A DNA stretch of 64,000 bases from Streptomyces fagopyri (GTDB lineage: Bacteria; Actinomycetota; Actinomycetes; Streptomycetales; Streptomycetaceae), in contig NZ_CP045643.1 of the NCBI RefSeq assembly GCF_009498275.1, positions 8,308,001 to 8,372,000 of the forward strand, written 5' to 3'. Positions 1 to 8,842 of the stretch are shown here, one piece after another. A program made the position numbers and the translations under genes. The notes under the pieces were generated by a model, which was not told the DNA's origin, ran no database searches, and saw nothing but the letters and a program-made list of their open reading frames with translations. Within the stretch, counting starts at the first letter, position 1. Each line of letters begins with the position of its first letter.

Positions 1-351
1 TATGAGCATGAGTACGAGACGTTCGATCTCATCCGGCAACGGACTCGTCGCACGCCCGTCCTCATCGAGGCAGAAGACCTCGTGGCGTCCCCCGAGACGG
101 TCGTCGAGGACTACTGCCGGCGCACCGGAATCCCCTACGACCCTGCGGCCCTGTCGTGGAGCGAGGGCGAGCAGAACGAGTGGGAGCGCACGGCGAAGTG
201 GCACCAGGACGTCGTCCGAAGCACCGGCTTCTCGGCCCGGAGCAACACCTACGCCGCCGACATGCACAACCACCCGCGTCTGGCTGAGTACTACGCCCAC
301 CACCTGCCGTTCTACGAGCGTCTTCGGACCGCTTCGCCCCTGGACGCGTAG
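1..351 (+). CDS. sulfotransferase-like protein, C-terminal part (5' end outside window)
   Basis: The reading frame is already open at base 1 and ends at a TAG at 349-351, so only about 116 C-terminal residues are present. The stretch reading LIEAEDLVASPETVVEDYC followed by a GIPYDPAALSW segment matches the C-terminal pattern of bacterial sulfotransferase-family proteins, where a helix after 'DLxxDPE' precedes 'LGIPFDPxML'. The PAPS-binding part would lie upstream, so function is inferred from the tail alone. It is followed after 64 bases by a formyltransferase on the same strand and may share its transcript. Confidence 0.55.
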   Translation, partial: YEHEYETFDLIRQRTRRTPVLIEAEDLVASPETVVEDYCRRTGIPYDPAALSWSEGEQNEWERTAKWHQDVVRSTGFSARSNTYAADMHNHPRLAEYYAHHLPFYERLRTASPLDA

Positions 352-415
352 CGCGCTCCACGACCGATCCGACCGCACGCCGCTGAATACCGGCCTCCTG
401 GAAAGAGACAGATAG

Positions 416-1363
416 ATGCGCATCGTTTTCATGGGCTACCAGACCTGGGGGCACCGGGTCCTCGAGCAGCTCCTGACTGCCGGGCACGAAATTCCCCTCG
501 TCATCACCCACCCCGCCAGCGATCACGTCTACGAGACGATCTGGAACGACTCGGTTGTAGCCCTCGCCGAGCGCCACGGCATACCCGTCCTGGAGCGTGC
601 TTACGCCAACGACGACGAGGTCGCCGCACTGCTTCGCGAACTCCGCCCCGAACTGCTGGTCTCCTCCGACTGGCGCACGTGGGTGGCGCCCGAGATCTAC
701 AGCCTTGCCCAGCATGGCGCCATCAACGTCCACGACGCCCTACTGCCCCGCTACGGCGGCTTCGCTCCGCTGAACTGGGCGCTGATCAACGGCGAGTCCG
801 AGGTCGGCGTCACGGCGCACTTCATGAACGAGCACTTCGACCTGGGCGACATCCTTGTCCAGAAGCGCGTCCCCGTCGACGACAAGGACACGGTCACCGA
901 CCTGTTCCACAAGACGATCGACCTGTTCGGACCAGTCACCCTGGAGGCTGTCGACCAGATAGCCTCCGGCCGCACGGACTGGACCAAGCAAGACCCCAGC
1001 CAGGCCACCTTCTTCCACAAGCGGTCGGTCGAGGACAGCCGTATCGACTGGACCTGCTCAGCTCAGGAGATCGTCAACCTGGTCCGCGCCCAGGTGGACC
1101 CGTATCCCAATGCCTTCGCCTACTTCAAGGGCGAGCGCATCCGCATCCTGGCCGCGTCCGTTTCGTCCCAGCGACTGGGCGGCACCGCGGGCCGGGTCTT
1201 CCGACCCGAGGGCGAGGGCGTCGCGGTTGTCTGCGGGCCGGGCGCGCGCAAGGGAACGGAGTACGGACTGGTCATCGACCGACTCAGGACCGACAGCGGC
1301 GAGGAGTACCGGGGCGTCGACTTTTTCGCCCGGATGGGCGGCTACGTCACCAGCCGAGCCTAG
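416..1363 (+). CDS. CchA-like N5-hydroxyornithine formyltransferase (methionyl-tRNA formyltransferase fold)
   Basis: A 315-residue formyl-THF-dependent formyltransferase. The start MRIVFMGYQTWGHR, the WALINGE segment and the C-terminal RMGGYVTSR closely match the coelichelin enzyme CchA as I remember it; CchA-type enzymes formylate N5-hydroxyornithine for hydroxamate siderophores. The catalytic Asn-His of the family is visible in INVHDALLPRYGG (near residue 103) and the Asp in FDLGDILVQ (near residue 143). An AAAGAGA-like Shine-Dalgarno precedes the ATG. No siderophore NRPS or ornithine hydroxylase is in the window, so any cluster would lie to the left. A true methionyl-tRNA formyltransferase is less likely because the substrate loop is CchA-like. 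Confidence 0.8.
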   Translation: MRIVFMGYQTWGHRVLEQLLTAGHEIPLVITHPASDHVYETIWNDSVVALAERHGIPVLERAYANDDEVAALLRELRPELLVSSDWRTWVAPEIYSLAQHGAINVHDALLPRYGGFAPLNWALINGESEVGVTAHFMNEHFDLGDILVQKRVPVDDKDTVTDLFHKTIDLFGPVTLEAVDQIASGRTDWTKQDPSQATFFHKRSVEDSRIDWTCSAQEIVNLVRAQVDPYPNAFAYFKGERIRILAASVSSQRLGGTAGRVFRPEGEGVAVVCGPGARKGTEYGLVIDRLRTDSGEEYRGVDFFARMGGYVTSRA

Positions 1364-1439
1364 CCGCGCCGTCGCCGACAGTGCCCGCCAGGAAAGCAGT
1401 GACGAAAGACCGCATCAGGTCAGGACGGAGTATGTCGTG

Positions 1440-4145
1440 ATGAGCTGGATCAGCAAGAAGCGCCGCGTCGCCGTGGTAGGCGCGGGCGCGGCGGGGACGC
1501 TGACCGCCGCCCGGCTGCTGAAGACGGCCGCGGCGCGCCGTCTTCCACTGGAGGTGGTGCTCGTCGATCCCTGCGCTGAGGCCGGGCGGGGTGTGGCCTA
1601 CCGAACCGAGGATCCGCGTCACGTTCTCAATGTGCCCGCGGGCAGGATGAGCGCCGACCCCGACGACCCGGACCACTTCACACGCTGGCTGGCGGAGCGG
1701 GGATGGCCCGAGGACGCGAGCACCGAATTCGTACCGCGGGCGCAGTTCGGAGCCTACCTGGCGCACGTACTGGCGGCAGCCGCCACCTGTCCTGGCCCGG
1801 CACGACTCCGCCGCAGAGCCGCGAGGGCAGTGGGCATCCGGCGCGGCGGGCCGGCACTCCAGCTCGACCTGGGACCGGACGGAATCCTTACTGCCGACGC
1901 GGTCGTCCTGGCCACCGGAAACCCCCCTCCCTCCCAAGCCTGGGCGCCGGCGGGGCTCCGCGGCGCCGAGGCATTCGTGCCCGATCCATGGGCACCGGGG
2001 GCCCTGGACAGCCTGCCCGTCGACGATGACATCCTGCTCGTGGGCACCGGGCTCACCATGGTGGACATGGCGCTCACCCTGGCCCGGCCCGGTCGTGTCG
2101 TGCGTGCGGTGTCGCGGCACGGCTTGCTCCCACGGGTTCACACGTCCACCCCGGCATCCATCCCAGCCCCAAGACTGGAACCGAAGCAGGGATACGCAGC
2201 CCTTCGCAGAGACGTGCTGGTACATCTGGCGCGGTGCCGACGTGAGAGCGGGGACTGGCGCGTCGGCGTGGACAGCCTGCGTCCCATCACCGCACAGCTG
2301 TGGCAGCGGCTCGACCCCGCAGATCAGGCCCGCTTCCTCACCGAGGACCAACGGCTGTGGGAGGTGCATCGGCACCGCATTCCACCCCGGAGCGCCAAGA
2401 TCCTCCAACAACTACTCGACGCAGGCCAAATGACGGCCGACGCGGGTGAGGTGGCCGCCGCCACATCCGAAGGGCGCCGCCTTCGCGTCATGCTCACCGA
2501 CGGCCGGACCCTGCGCGTCGGAGCGGTGCTGAACTGTACGAGTACGCCGCTCCGCCCATCCGACAGCGACGACCCCCTGATCACGGAACTCCTGGCCTCG
2601 GGGCTCGCCGTCCCCGGCCCGCACGGCATCGGCTTCGCCACCGACGACGAAGGACGGCTGCTGACCGGGGCTACCGGCTCACCGCCTCCGTTGTGGACCC
2701 TGGGATCCCCACGTCGCGGCACACTGCTGGAAAGTACAGCCGTACCCGAGATACGAGGACAGGCCAAGGCCGTGGCCCGTGCGGTGGTCGACGGCCTGTA
2801 CCCGGCCAGGAATCGCCGGCAGAGCAGACAGTCCGACCTCTACGGCCTGCCTCTGACCACAAGCGCAGAGGCAGCTCGGCTGTACAACCAGGGCCTGGAG
2901 CGCATCCTGCAAGGCGGCACAGGGGCCCCCGAACTCCTCGCGAACGCGGTCCAGGTCGACCCCGGCTTCGGCGTGGCCCACGCTGCGCAGGCCCTGCTGG
3001 GCCACGAGTGCGGCGCCGACATCAATGTGGCCGCATCCCTGCGATCCGCGCAGGCCGCGGCCCGAGACCGAGGCGGCGACCGTGAGCGCTCCCTGGTGGC
3101 GGCCGTGACCGCACTCATCGCCGCACCTCCGGAGACCGGGTCCCGGGCAGTCCTCCGCCACATCGCGGCCTTCCCCCGCGATGCCCTCGTGGTCAGCGTC
3201 GCGATTCCCACGATCTCCTTCAACGGAGTCACCAGCGCAGAGCAGACCTGGCAGCTCGTCGACGACCTGCGCACCCACTACGGCGACGACTGGTGGTTCA
3301 CCGGGCAGGCGGCGTTCGTCCGGCAAGAACAGGGCCGGTGGCTGGAGGCGGAGGAGCTGGCCACGCGGGCACTGGCCGCGCAACCAGCTGCCGGCCACGC
3401 GGTCCACGCCCTGGCCCACGTCCACTACGAGACCGGTCACCACGAGCATGGCCGCGCGTGGATCGACGCATGGCTTCGCCGGCACGGCTCCCGCTCCGCG
3501 TACCGCGCGCACTTTTCCTGGCACGCGGGGCTCCACGAACTCATGCTCGACGACCGTGAAGCCGTCAATCGGCGGTATCACGAGCAGCTGGCCCCGTCGC
3601 GAGTGACGGGCAGTCGTCTCCTCGTCGACTCGGCATCCCTGCTGTGGCGCTGTGCGGTGACCGGACGCTGGGACGGTCCTCTTCCGCTCCAAGCGGTGCT
3701 CGCCGCAGCTCCGTCGGAGTGGCTGGACCGTCCGCCCACGCCCTTCGCCGCCATGCACAGCGCGATCGCCCTGGCAGCGGGGGCGGACCCGGGAGGACTC
3801 GACCGGCTGCGCCGGCAGGCCACCGCTCACTCCAGCCCTGTCTTCCGGGAGGTCATCGCGCCTCTGTGCGAGGCGCTCGAGGCCATGGCACAGCAGCGAT
3901 GGAGGACCTCCATCACCCTCCTGCGCGGGCTACTGCCCCACCTCGCCGTGTTGGGCGGCAGCGCCGCCCAACACGAAGTCGTCGAGGAGATGCTGATCCG
4001 CGCCCTGCTGGAAGACAACCGTGGCTTCGAAGCAGCCCGGATCCTGGAAGCTCGGCTTGACCGCCGCCCCTCGCCACTGGACCGTTCGCGGCTGATGGAC
4101 GCACTGCGCCCTCGCTCGCTCGCCGCGACGGTGGCGAGCGTTTAG
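1440..4145 (+). CDS. FAD/NAD(P)-binding protein fused to a TPR (TTC38-like) region
   Basis: About 901 residues. Residues 1-470 are an FAD/NAD(P)-binding protein of the NAD_binding_9 type: a VAVVGAGAAG dinucleotide motif near residue 10, GRGVAYRTEDPRHVLNVPAG and a second nucleotide motif LLVGTGLTMVDMAL. Residues from about 472 to the end are helical repeats; AHVHYETGHHEHGRAW and HFSWHAGLHELML resemble the TPR protein TTC38. Joining these two families is uncommon. ATG 1440 follows GACGGAG; GTG 1437 is equally possible. The frame is open upstream to 1110, but that part overlaps the formyltransferase and shows no family similarity. The reaction is unknown. Confidence 0.8.
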   Translation: MSWISKKRRVAVVGAGAAGTLTAARLLKTAAARRLPLEVVLVDPCAEAGRGVAYRTEDPRHVLNVPAGRMSADPDDPDHFTRWLAERGWPEDASTEFVPRAQFGAYLAHVLAAAATCPGPARLRRRAARAVGIRRGGPALQLDLGPDGILTADAVVLATGNPPPSQAWAPAGLRGAEAFVPDPWAPGALDSLPVDDDILLVGTGLTMVDMALTLARPGRVVRAVSRHGLLPRVHTSTPASIPAPRLEPKQGYAALRRDVLVHLARCRRESGDWRVGVDSLRPITAQLWQRLDPADQARFLTEDQRLWEVHRHRIPPRSAKILQQLLDAGQMTADAGEVAAATSEGRRLRVMLTDGRTLRVGAVLNCTSTPLRPSDSDDPLITELLASGLAVPGPHGIGFATDDEGRLLTGATGSPPPLWTLGSPRRGTLLESTAVPEIRGQAKAVARAVVDGLYPARNRRQSRQSDLYGLPLTTSAEAARLYNQGLERILQGGTGAPELLANAVQVDPGFGVAHAAQALLGHECGADINVAASLRSAQAAARDRGGDRERSLVAAVTALIAAPPETGSRAVLRHIAAFPRDALVVSVAIPTISFNGVTSAEQTWQLVDDLRTHYGDDWWFTGQAAFVRQEQGRWLEAEELATRALAAQPAAGHAVHALAHVHYETGHHEHGRAWIDAWLRRHGSRSAYRAHFSWHAGLHELMLDDREAVNRRYHEQLAPSRVTGSRLLVDSASLLWRCAVTGRWDGPLPLQAVLAAAPSEWLDRPPTPFAAMHSAIALAAGADPGGLDRLRRQATAHSSPVFREVIAPLCEALEAMAQQRWRTSITLLRGLLPHLAVLGGSAAQHEVVEEMLIRALLEDNRGFEAARILEARLDRRPSPLDRSRLMDALRPRSLAATVASV

Positions 4146-4409
4146 CAGATCGGGGACACCCGGCACTCACTCGTGCGCGTGCCCGCGTGACATTGCTCAA
4201 CAGGGACTTGTCGGCCTCAGCGCCGTCCCTCCCCGTGACTAGAGCACGAATGTGCCAAATGGCCGTTCTGAGAGCGGGGGTTGCTTGGTGTCCGGCACTT
4301 TGATGAGGGGGGCACGGTATTGAGAGCACCTTCCCCCGCTGACAGCCTGAAGGCGCAAGGAGAAAGTCAGAGCTGAAGAACTCGAACACCTTCGTCAACT
4401 GGGGTTTCC
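4146..4409 (+). promoter_or_regulatory. upstream region of the repeat-peptide gene
   Basis: 264 bases without a gene, less GC-rich than the surroundings. It presumably holds the terminator of the flavoprotein gene and the promoter of the small secreted peptide. No consensus promoter could be picked with confidence. Confidence 0.3.
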
Positions 4410-4673
4410 ATGAAGCGACTTGCTCAATTCTCCATACCCGTGGCGTTCGCCTCCGTACTGCTCGCCGCCACCGCGGCCGCCGGCCACATCCCTTACCAGG
4501 AGGGCGGTTCCTCCGGCTCGGTCACGACCGCGCAGGACACCGGCTGGGGTGGCCGGGTCGGTCTCCCCGAGCACCCGACGGTGGTTACCGTGCAGGACAC
4601 CGGCTGGGGTGGCCGGGAAGGAGAGCCCGGGCGCCCGACGGTGGGCGGTGGGACCCCAGCTTCCGCCTTCTAG
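4410..4673 (+). CDS. small secreted peptide with tandem QDTGWGG repeat
   Basis: An 87-residue protein with a clear signal peptide (MKR, then a hydrophobic run ending ATAAAG). The mature part of about 60 residues contains two copies of a 20-residue unit beginning QDTGWGGR and ending HPTV or RPTV. The copies are also repeated at DNA level: 26 identical bases start at 4531 and 4591, exactly 60 bp apart. I recognise no domain. The motif could be a structural repeat, an extracellular signal or a processed peptide. No maturation enzyme is adjacent; the next gene is a dimethylargininase. The weak Shine-Dalgarno makes the start less sure, but the signal peptide supports it. Confidence 0.65.
   Translation: MKRLAQFSIPVAFASVLLAATAAAGHIPYQEGGSSGSVTTAQDTGWGGRVGLPEHPTVVTVQDTGWGGREGEPGRPTVGGGTPASAF
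4531..4650 (+). repeat. 60-bp in-frame tandem repeat, two copies
   Basis: Copy 1 spans 4531-4590 and copy 2 spans 4591-4650. The first 26 bases are identical, and the CCCGACGGTGG block near each end is conserved. The unit is a multiple of three and preserves the reading frame of the small secreted peptide, giving two QDTGWGG modules. Confidence 0.85.
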
Positions 4674-4697
4674 AAGGCGACGACGATGTGAGGCTTT

Positions 4698-4722
4698 GGC
4701 CCCGCCGATGAGTGGCGGGGCC
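4698..4722 (+). terminator. hairpin terminator after the repeat peptide
   Basis: A perfect 9-bp stem (GGCCCCGCC / GGCGGGGCC) with a 7-base loop starts 25 bases after the peptide stop codon. There is no long T run, as is common for streptomycete terminators. It separates the peptide gene from the dimethylargininase gene. Confidence 0.6.
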
Positions 4723-4834
4723 GGGGGCCGCAGGTACACCGGCCGGGCGACTGACCTTCCACCGCTGTCTTTCCGCCACGAGGCGGATGTCCTTCCGTCA
4801 CCAGGCGGACACCACACCCAGAAGGGTTCCGTTC

Positions 4835-5656
4835 ATGCTGCGTACCGCGCGGCCGCGCCACTATTTGATGTGCCGCCCGACCCACTTCGACGTCACGTAC
4901 TCGATCAACCCCTGGATGCGTCCCGAGAAGTTGACCGAGCCTGGCATCGCGGTGACCCAATGGGAGCGACTGCGGCAGACCCTCACCGGACTCGGACACC
5001 AGGTCGAGCTGATCGACCCGCTGCCCGGGCTACCGGACATGGTCTTCGCCGCCAATGGCGCCACGATGATAGACGGAACGGTCCTTTCCGCGAAGTTCCG
5101 GCACGAGCAGCGCGCGCCAGAAGGCCCGGCCTACGCCGACTGGTTCGCGGCACGGGGCTACAGAGTGCACCACGCGGAGTTCGTCAACGAGGGTGAGGGT
5201 GACTACCTGTTCACCGGCAAGCGACTGCTCGCCGGCACCGGATTCCGAACGACCTTGCGGTCGCACGAGGAGGCCGCTGAGCTGTTCGGGCACGAGGTGG
5301 TGGGACTGACTCTGGTCAACCCCCGCTTCTACCACTTGGACACCGCGCTCGCCATCCTCGACGATGACGAGATCATGTACTACCCGGCGGCCTTCTCCGT
5401 CGGCAGCCGGGCTCGTCTCGCGGAGCTCTACCCCGACGCGGTGATCGCTACAGACCACGACGCTGAGGTGTTCGGCCTCAACGCGGTCTCCGACGGCCGG
5501 AACGTGGTCATGGCCGAGCAGGCCGTTGGACTCGCCGCCCAGCTGCGGGAGCGGGGGTATGTGCCGGTCGGCGTGGAGCTCTCGGAACTTCTGAAGTCCG
5601 GCGGCAGCGCGAAGTGCTGCACGCTCGAACTTCGCTCGGTGGAAGCCGCCTCGTGA
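4835..5656 (+). CDS. ddaH: dimethylargininase (amidinotransferase superfamily)
   Basis: A 273-residue enzyme of the guanidino-modifying superfamily. DDAH converts dimethylarginine (or related guanidines) to citrulline and an amine. N-terminal CRPTHFDVTYSINPWM is the DDAH signature; the catalytic His is in NPRFYHLDTAL (near residue 165) and the nucleophilic Cys is in GGSAKCCTLEL (near residue 260). FAANGATMI and EGEGDYLFTGKRLLAGTGFRT are substrate-loop elements typical of the family. The ATG at 4835 follows AGAAGGG and starts the conserved region; the frame is open further upstream but without similarity. Other guanidino substrates cannot be excluded. Confidence 0.88.
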   Translation: MLRTARPRHYLMCRPTHFDVTYSINPWMRPEKLTEPGIAVTQWERLRQTLTGLGHQVELIDPLPGLPDMVFAANGATMIDGTVLSAKFRHEQRAPEGPAYADWFAARGYRVHHAEFVNEGEGDYLFTGKRLLAGTGFRTTLRSHEEAAELFGHEVVGLTLVNPRFYHLDTALAILDDDEIMYYPAAFSVGSRARLAELYPDAVIATDHDAEVFGLNAVSDGRNVVMAEQAVGLAAQLRERGYVPVGVELSELLKSGGSAKCCTLELRSVEAAS

Positions 5657-6500
5657 TTGATCACGACGGTCGGTGATTCTCCCCGGTGTCACCGAGGACG
5701 CGAAGAGTCCGCCCGGGTCGCGGCCTTCCGGCAACGTGAAGGCCTTGGCCCGGTTGCCGGCCACTGACCTTTTCGGGTTGCCTTCGGGTGGTGACGTTGG
5801 GTGATCAGCCAATGGGCCGGCCGCGCATGGCTGGGAGGATCAGCGGTGGACGCTGGAACGCGTCAGAACTCCGATCGGCCGCCAGTTCACGGTCAGTTGC
5901 TTGATCGCGGGAGCCTGACGGCTCCCGCACCGCCGTCGGCCTGCCCCACGTCCGGTGCTGTCCCAACGGCTCGGGCGTGCCCCTGTCCGAGCCCGTCCAC
6001 AGGGGCCGACGGCTCGTCGATCCGCTAGCGGGGGATGGCCCGCTCCTGCCATTCCCGCTCGGTCACGGCCAGTTCGGCCTGGATGGGTCGGCCTCCTTCC
6101 TCAGCCCATCCAGGCGACGGCGGGCGGCGACCTCGCGCTGTTCCAGCAACCCCACGACCGACGGCACCCACGACCTCCACCGGAGCGACGACCCGACACG
6201 CCACCACTCTCACAGTTGCGGCTCCCGGCGCTCGCACCGCAAATACGCCTGACGTCCATACGGCCCCGCGCCACCCCACTGGCGAGGCTACGAACTCGTG
6301 CCACCCACCGATCTGGCGGCTTGACAGACCACATCAGGAATCACTGGCGCCGCCCGCAGGAGTCTGCGGGTGTGCCGTTTTGCCTTCGAGTGTTCTCCAA
6401 GGGAGATGATCACCTCAGCAGGATCTCCGCGCACGGGCCAGGAACCTCGTGACCGGCGCTTGAGGTCCCCTCGTGACTCTTCCGACGAATGCGAGTCCTC
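5657..6500. other. gene-poor stretch with decayed sequence
   Basis: About 840 bases with no intact gene. A short TCGGTGA...TCACCGA inverted repeat lies just after the ddaH stop (near 5670-5695). The only recognisable protein-like sequence is the frameshifted coiled-coil fragment annotated at 6025-6149 on the minus strand. Confidence 0.5.
6025..6149 (-). pseudogene. frameshifted coiled-coil fragment, possibly an IS-associated helper protein
   Basis: On the minus strand one frame reads LLEQREVAARRRLDGLRKEAD and, after a shift of one base near 6085, continues as IQAELAVTEREWQERAI before a TAG. Joined, this is a good coiled coil of the kind encoded beside some streptomycete transposases. That family assignment is from memory. 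Neither a transposase nor terminal repeats are visible, so the element would be only a remnant. Confidence 0.35.
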
Positions 6501-7349
6501 ATGGCCGACAAGACCGTTCTGATCACCGGCACTTCCACCGGCATCGGCCTGGAGACGGCCCTCGGTGCTGCCCGCGCCGGATGGCGAGTGATCGCCACCA
6601 TGCGTGACCTCGGCAAGGCCGGCGCGCTGAACGAGGCGGCGACCGCGGCGGGAGTCGCCGAGTCCATCGAGGTCCGCCGTTTGGACGTGACGGACGCCGC
6701 CTCCGCACAGGACTGCGTCTCCGGAGTCGTCAGTGACCACGGAGCTCTGCACGCTGTGATCAACAATGCGGGGTCCGGCCATGTCGGCACCCTCGAAGTG
6801 GACGGTGTGGAGGCCGCCCGCCGTGTCATGGAGGTCAACTTCTTCGGCGTCCTGAACACGACGGCCGCCGCCATGCCTCACCTGCGCGCCACCGGAGGCC
6901 GGGTGCTCGCCGTCTCCAGCGTCGGCGGCGTTGTCGGGCAGCCGTTCAACGAGGCTTATTGTGCGGCGAAGTTCGCCGTCGAGGGCTACCTGGAGGCACT
7001 CGCGCCCGTCGCCGCGACGGTCGGGGTGGACGTCACACTCGTCGAACCAGGGGCGGTGGCCAGTGAGTTCGTCGCGAACGTGGGCATCCCCGACGACCGG
7101 ACGGAGATGAACGACCGCCTCGGGCCCTACGCGACCGCGATGGACGCCTACCTGACCCGCACCGCGGGCGCCTTCGCCGCCGCCCAGTCCGCGTACGACG
7201 CGGCCGCGGTCGTGGTCGCGGTGCTGACCGCCGAGCGTCCGGCGCTGCGGGTCCAGACCTCGGACGGGGCCCGCGCCTTCGTCGCCACCAAGCTCGCCGA
7301 CCCCGACGGGGCGAAGATACTCGGCCTGACCAGCACCTGGGTCGCCTGA
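6501..7349 (+). CDS. short-chain dehydrogenase/reductase (SDR)
   Basis: A 282-residue classical SDR: the cofactor motif TGTSTGIG is at residues 11-18, NNAG near residue 90, then the catalytic triad Ser (AVSSVGG) and YCAAK (Tyr and Lys). An Arg (MRD) after the second beta strand suggests NADP(H). Substrate is unknown. Two in-frame ATGs occur, 6489 and 6501; the second was chosen because family members begin MADKTVLITG, and neither has a strong ribosome site. The gene stands alone in a partly decayed region. Confidence 0.85.
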   Translation: MADKTVLITGTSTGIGLETALGAARAGWRVIATMRDLGKAGALNEAATAAGVAESIEVRRLDVTDAASAQDCVSGVVSDHGALHAVINNAGSGHVGTLEVDGVEAARRVMEVNFFGVLNTTAAAMPHLRATGGRVLAVSSVGGVVGQPFNEAYCAAKFAVEGYLEALAPVAATVGVDVTLVEPGAVASEFVANVGIPDDRTEMNDRLGPYATAMDAYLTRTAGAFAAAQSAYDAAAVVVAVLTAERPALRVQTSDGARAFVATKLADPDGAKILGLTSTWVA

Positions 7350-7572
7350 AGACGACCGCGTTCGCGTGCCGTGCCGTGAAGTCGGCAGGCTCGCGGGGGC
7401 ATGGCGGGCCCGGCTTCCGGGACCATCAAGGGGCGCCAGGGCAGTCTCGGGGCGGAATGTGCCAGGGGGCGGCTGTGTGAGTCCGAGTTTCAGCATCCGC
7501 AGACACGTCCGGCACCGAAGTAGGGGTGAGCGCGGTGACTACCGCGCGCCCTGGCGATGGTGAGGTAGCACC

Positions 7573-8058
7573 ATGTCCGCTTCCGGCTCCCGGCCGCCCG
7601 AATGTGTGTGGGACTACCCTCGGCCGCCCGCCGTCCAGAACGACAGCCGTCGCATAGTTGTCGAATACGGCGGCCAGGTGGTGGCCGGCACCACGCGGGC
7701 AGTGCGCGTGCTGGAGACCAGTCACCCTCCGGTGTTCTACATCCCCTCGGCAGACGTCCGTACCGATCTCCTTCGGGCCGTCCCCGGACGAACCTCGTGC
7801 GAGTGGAAGGGCGAGGCCGAGTACTGGGACCTGGTCGTGGGCGGCGACATACGTAGCCGGGCTGCCTGGAGCTACCCGCACCCCCGGGCCGGTTACCGGG
7901 TCCTCACTGGCCACTTCGCCTTCTATGCGAGCCGCGTGGACCGCTGCGTCGTCGAGGGCCAAACGGTGAAGGCGCAGGAAGGAGATTTTTATGGCGGCTG
8001 GATCACCACCGAGGTGCGGGGTCCCTTCAAGGGGGCACCCGGGACTCTCTTGTGGTGA
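7573..8058 (+). CDS. DUF427 domain protein
   Basis: A 161-residue DUF427 protein. The conserved beta-barrel is seen in SRRIVVEYGGQVVAGTTRAVRVLETSHPPVFYIP, then CEWKGEAEYWDLVVGG and AWSYPHPRAGYRVLTGHFAFYASRVDRC. Proteins of this family are small, cytosolic and of unknown activity. A GGTGAGG ribosome site precedes the ATG. The C-terminal tail after the VEGQTVKAQEGDFYGGWIT segment fits usual family length. Confidence 0.85.
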   Translation: MSASGSRPPECVWDYPRPPAVQNDSRRIVVEYGGQVVAGTTRAVRVLETSHPPVFYIPSADVRTDLLRAVPGRTSCEWKGEAEYWDLVVGGDIRSRAAWSYPHPRAGYRVLTGHFAFYASRVDRCVVEGQTVKAQEGDFYGGWITTEVRGPFKGAPGTLLW

Positions 8059-8147
8059 GGGGTGAGGAAGGAATGCGGCCAGCCGTCCTTGGCGGCCACT
8101 CCACAGCCTCTGGGCGAAGGCTTCGGACAGGAGACGGGCGCCGCCCG

Positions 8148-8295
8148 CCCCGCATCGGGTTCGCTGTCGCCAAGCGGTTCGATGTAGAGGGTGCGCGGAT
8201 GTTCCTCACCGGCCGCCGCCAGGAGCCGCTCGACGCGGCCGTCGCCGAGATCGGCCCTGCGGCGAGTGGGCGTGCGGCCAGACACCGGATCGCCA
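8148..8295 (+). pseudogene. SDR fragment (N-terminal part only)
   Basis: The frame reads RIGFAVAKRFDVEGARMFLTGRRQ and then LDAAVAEIGPAASG, which is the Rossmann helix and second strand of a classical SDR. The start (VTGGxSG) and everything after about 45 residues, including the YxxxK active site, are missing. It sits tail-to-tail with a truncated TetR gene, a common SDR/TetR pairing, so both may be remains of one former locus. Confidence 0.6.
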
Positions 8296-8359
8296 CGCAA
8301 GGCCGGACGCGTGTCGTCACGGCGCCGGCTCCGCTCTGCCGCGGGCATCACCGGCCCGT

Positions 8360-8842
8360 TCAGACCGCGACGGCGGGGAACAGGCGATGTTCCGCCGCCA
8401 CGATGGCGGCCCGGCGGGCGGTAAGGAAGGCGATTCGTTCGCCCTCGTCGGGGGGCAGCAGGTCTGTCTGACCGACCCACGTCATGGCGATCTGGCTGAC
8501 GAACATCAGGATGTCCGCGGGATCCCAGCTCGGATCCAGGTGGCCCGCCTGCTGCGCAGCGCGCACCTGCTCGGTCTTGCGGCGCATGGTCGCGCGAACG
8601 GGGTCGTCCGAGCCGGCGAGAGGGGCGCCGACCAGTTCGAGCCTGCCCCAGTTCATGATGCGCAGACGTTCCGGGTGGGCGGTGAAGTAGTCGTGGACGC
8701 GTCCGGCGCAGCCGGGCAGGTCGGTGAGGTCAAGGCGGGTGGCCTCGGCGACGGCGGTCAGTTCGCGGGCGGCGACGGTCGCGTACAGCTCCTCATCGCT
8801 GCTTTGCTCGGTTCCTCGGAGCGCACGGATGCTTCTGATCAT
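8360..8842 (-). pseudogene. TetR-family regulator lacking its DNA-binding domain
   Basis: Residues from DEELYATVAARELTAVAEATRL through RLRIMNWGRLELVGAPL to the end match the ligand-binding half of TetR regulators. The helix-turn-helix that should precede 'SKDELYAAV' is absent; instead the frame runs back through unrelated sequence to an ATG at 8842. The remaining 160 residues could not bind DNA in the usual way, so this is most likely a 5'-truncated gene. A start further upstream in the same frame would add only low-complexity sequence. Confidence 0.65.

Noticed and set aside
1110..1439. N-terminal extension of the flavoprotein-TPR protein
   Set aside because: It lies inside the formyltransferase gene in another frame, and the flavin motif begins right after the ATG at 1440.
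8052..8471. A full gene over the SDR-like fragment
   Set aside because: Only about 45 residues match an SDR; the rest is unrelated sequence overlapping the TetR remnant.
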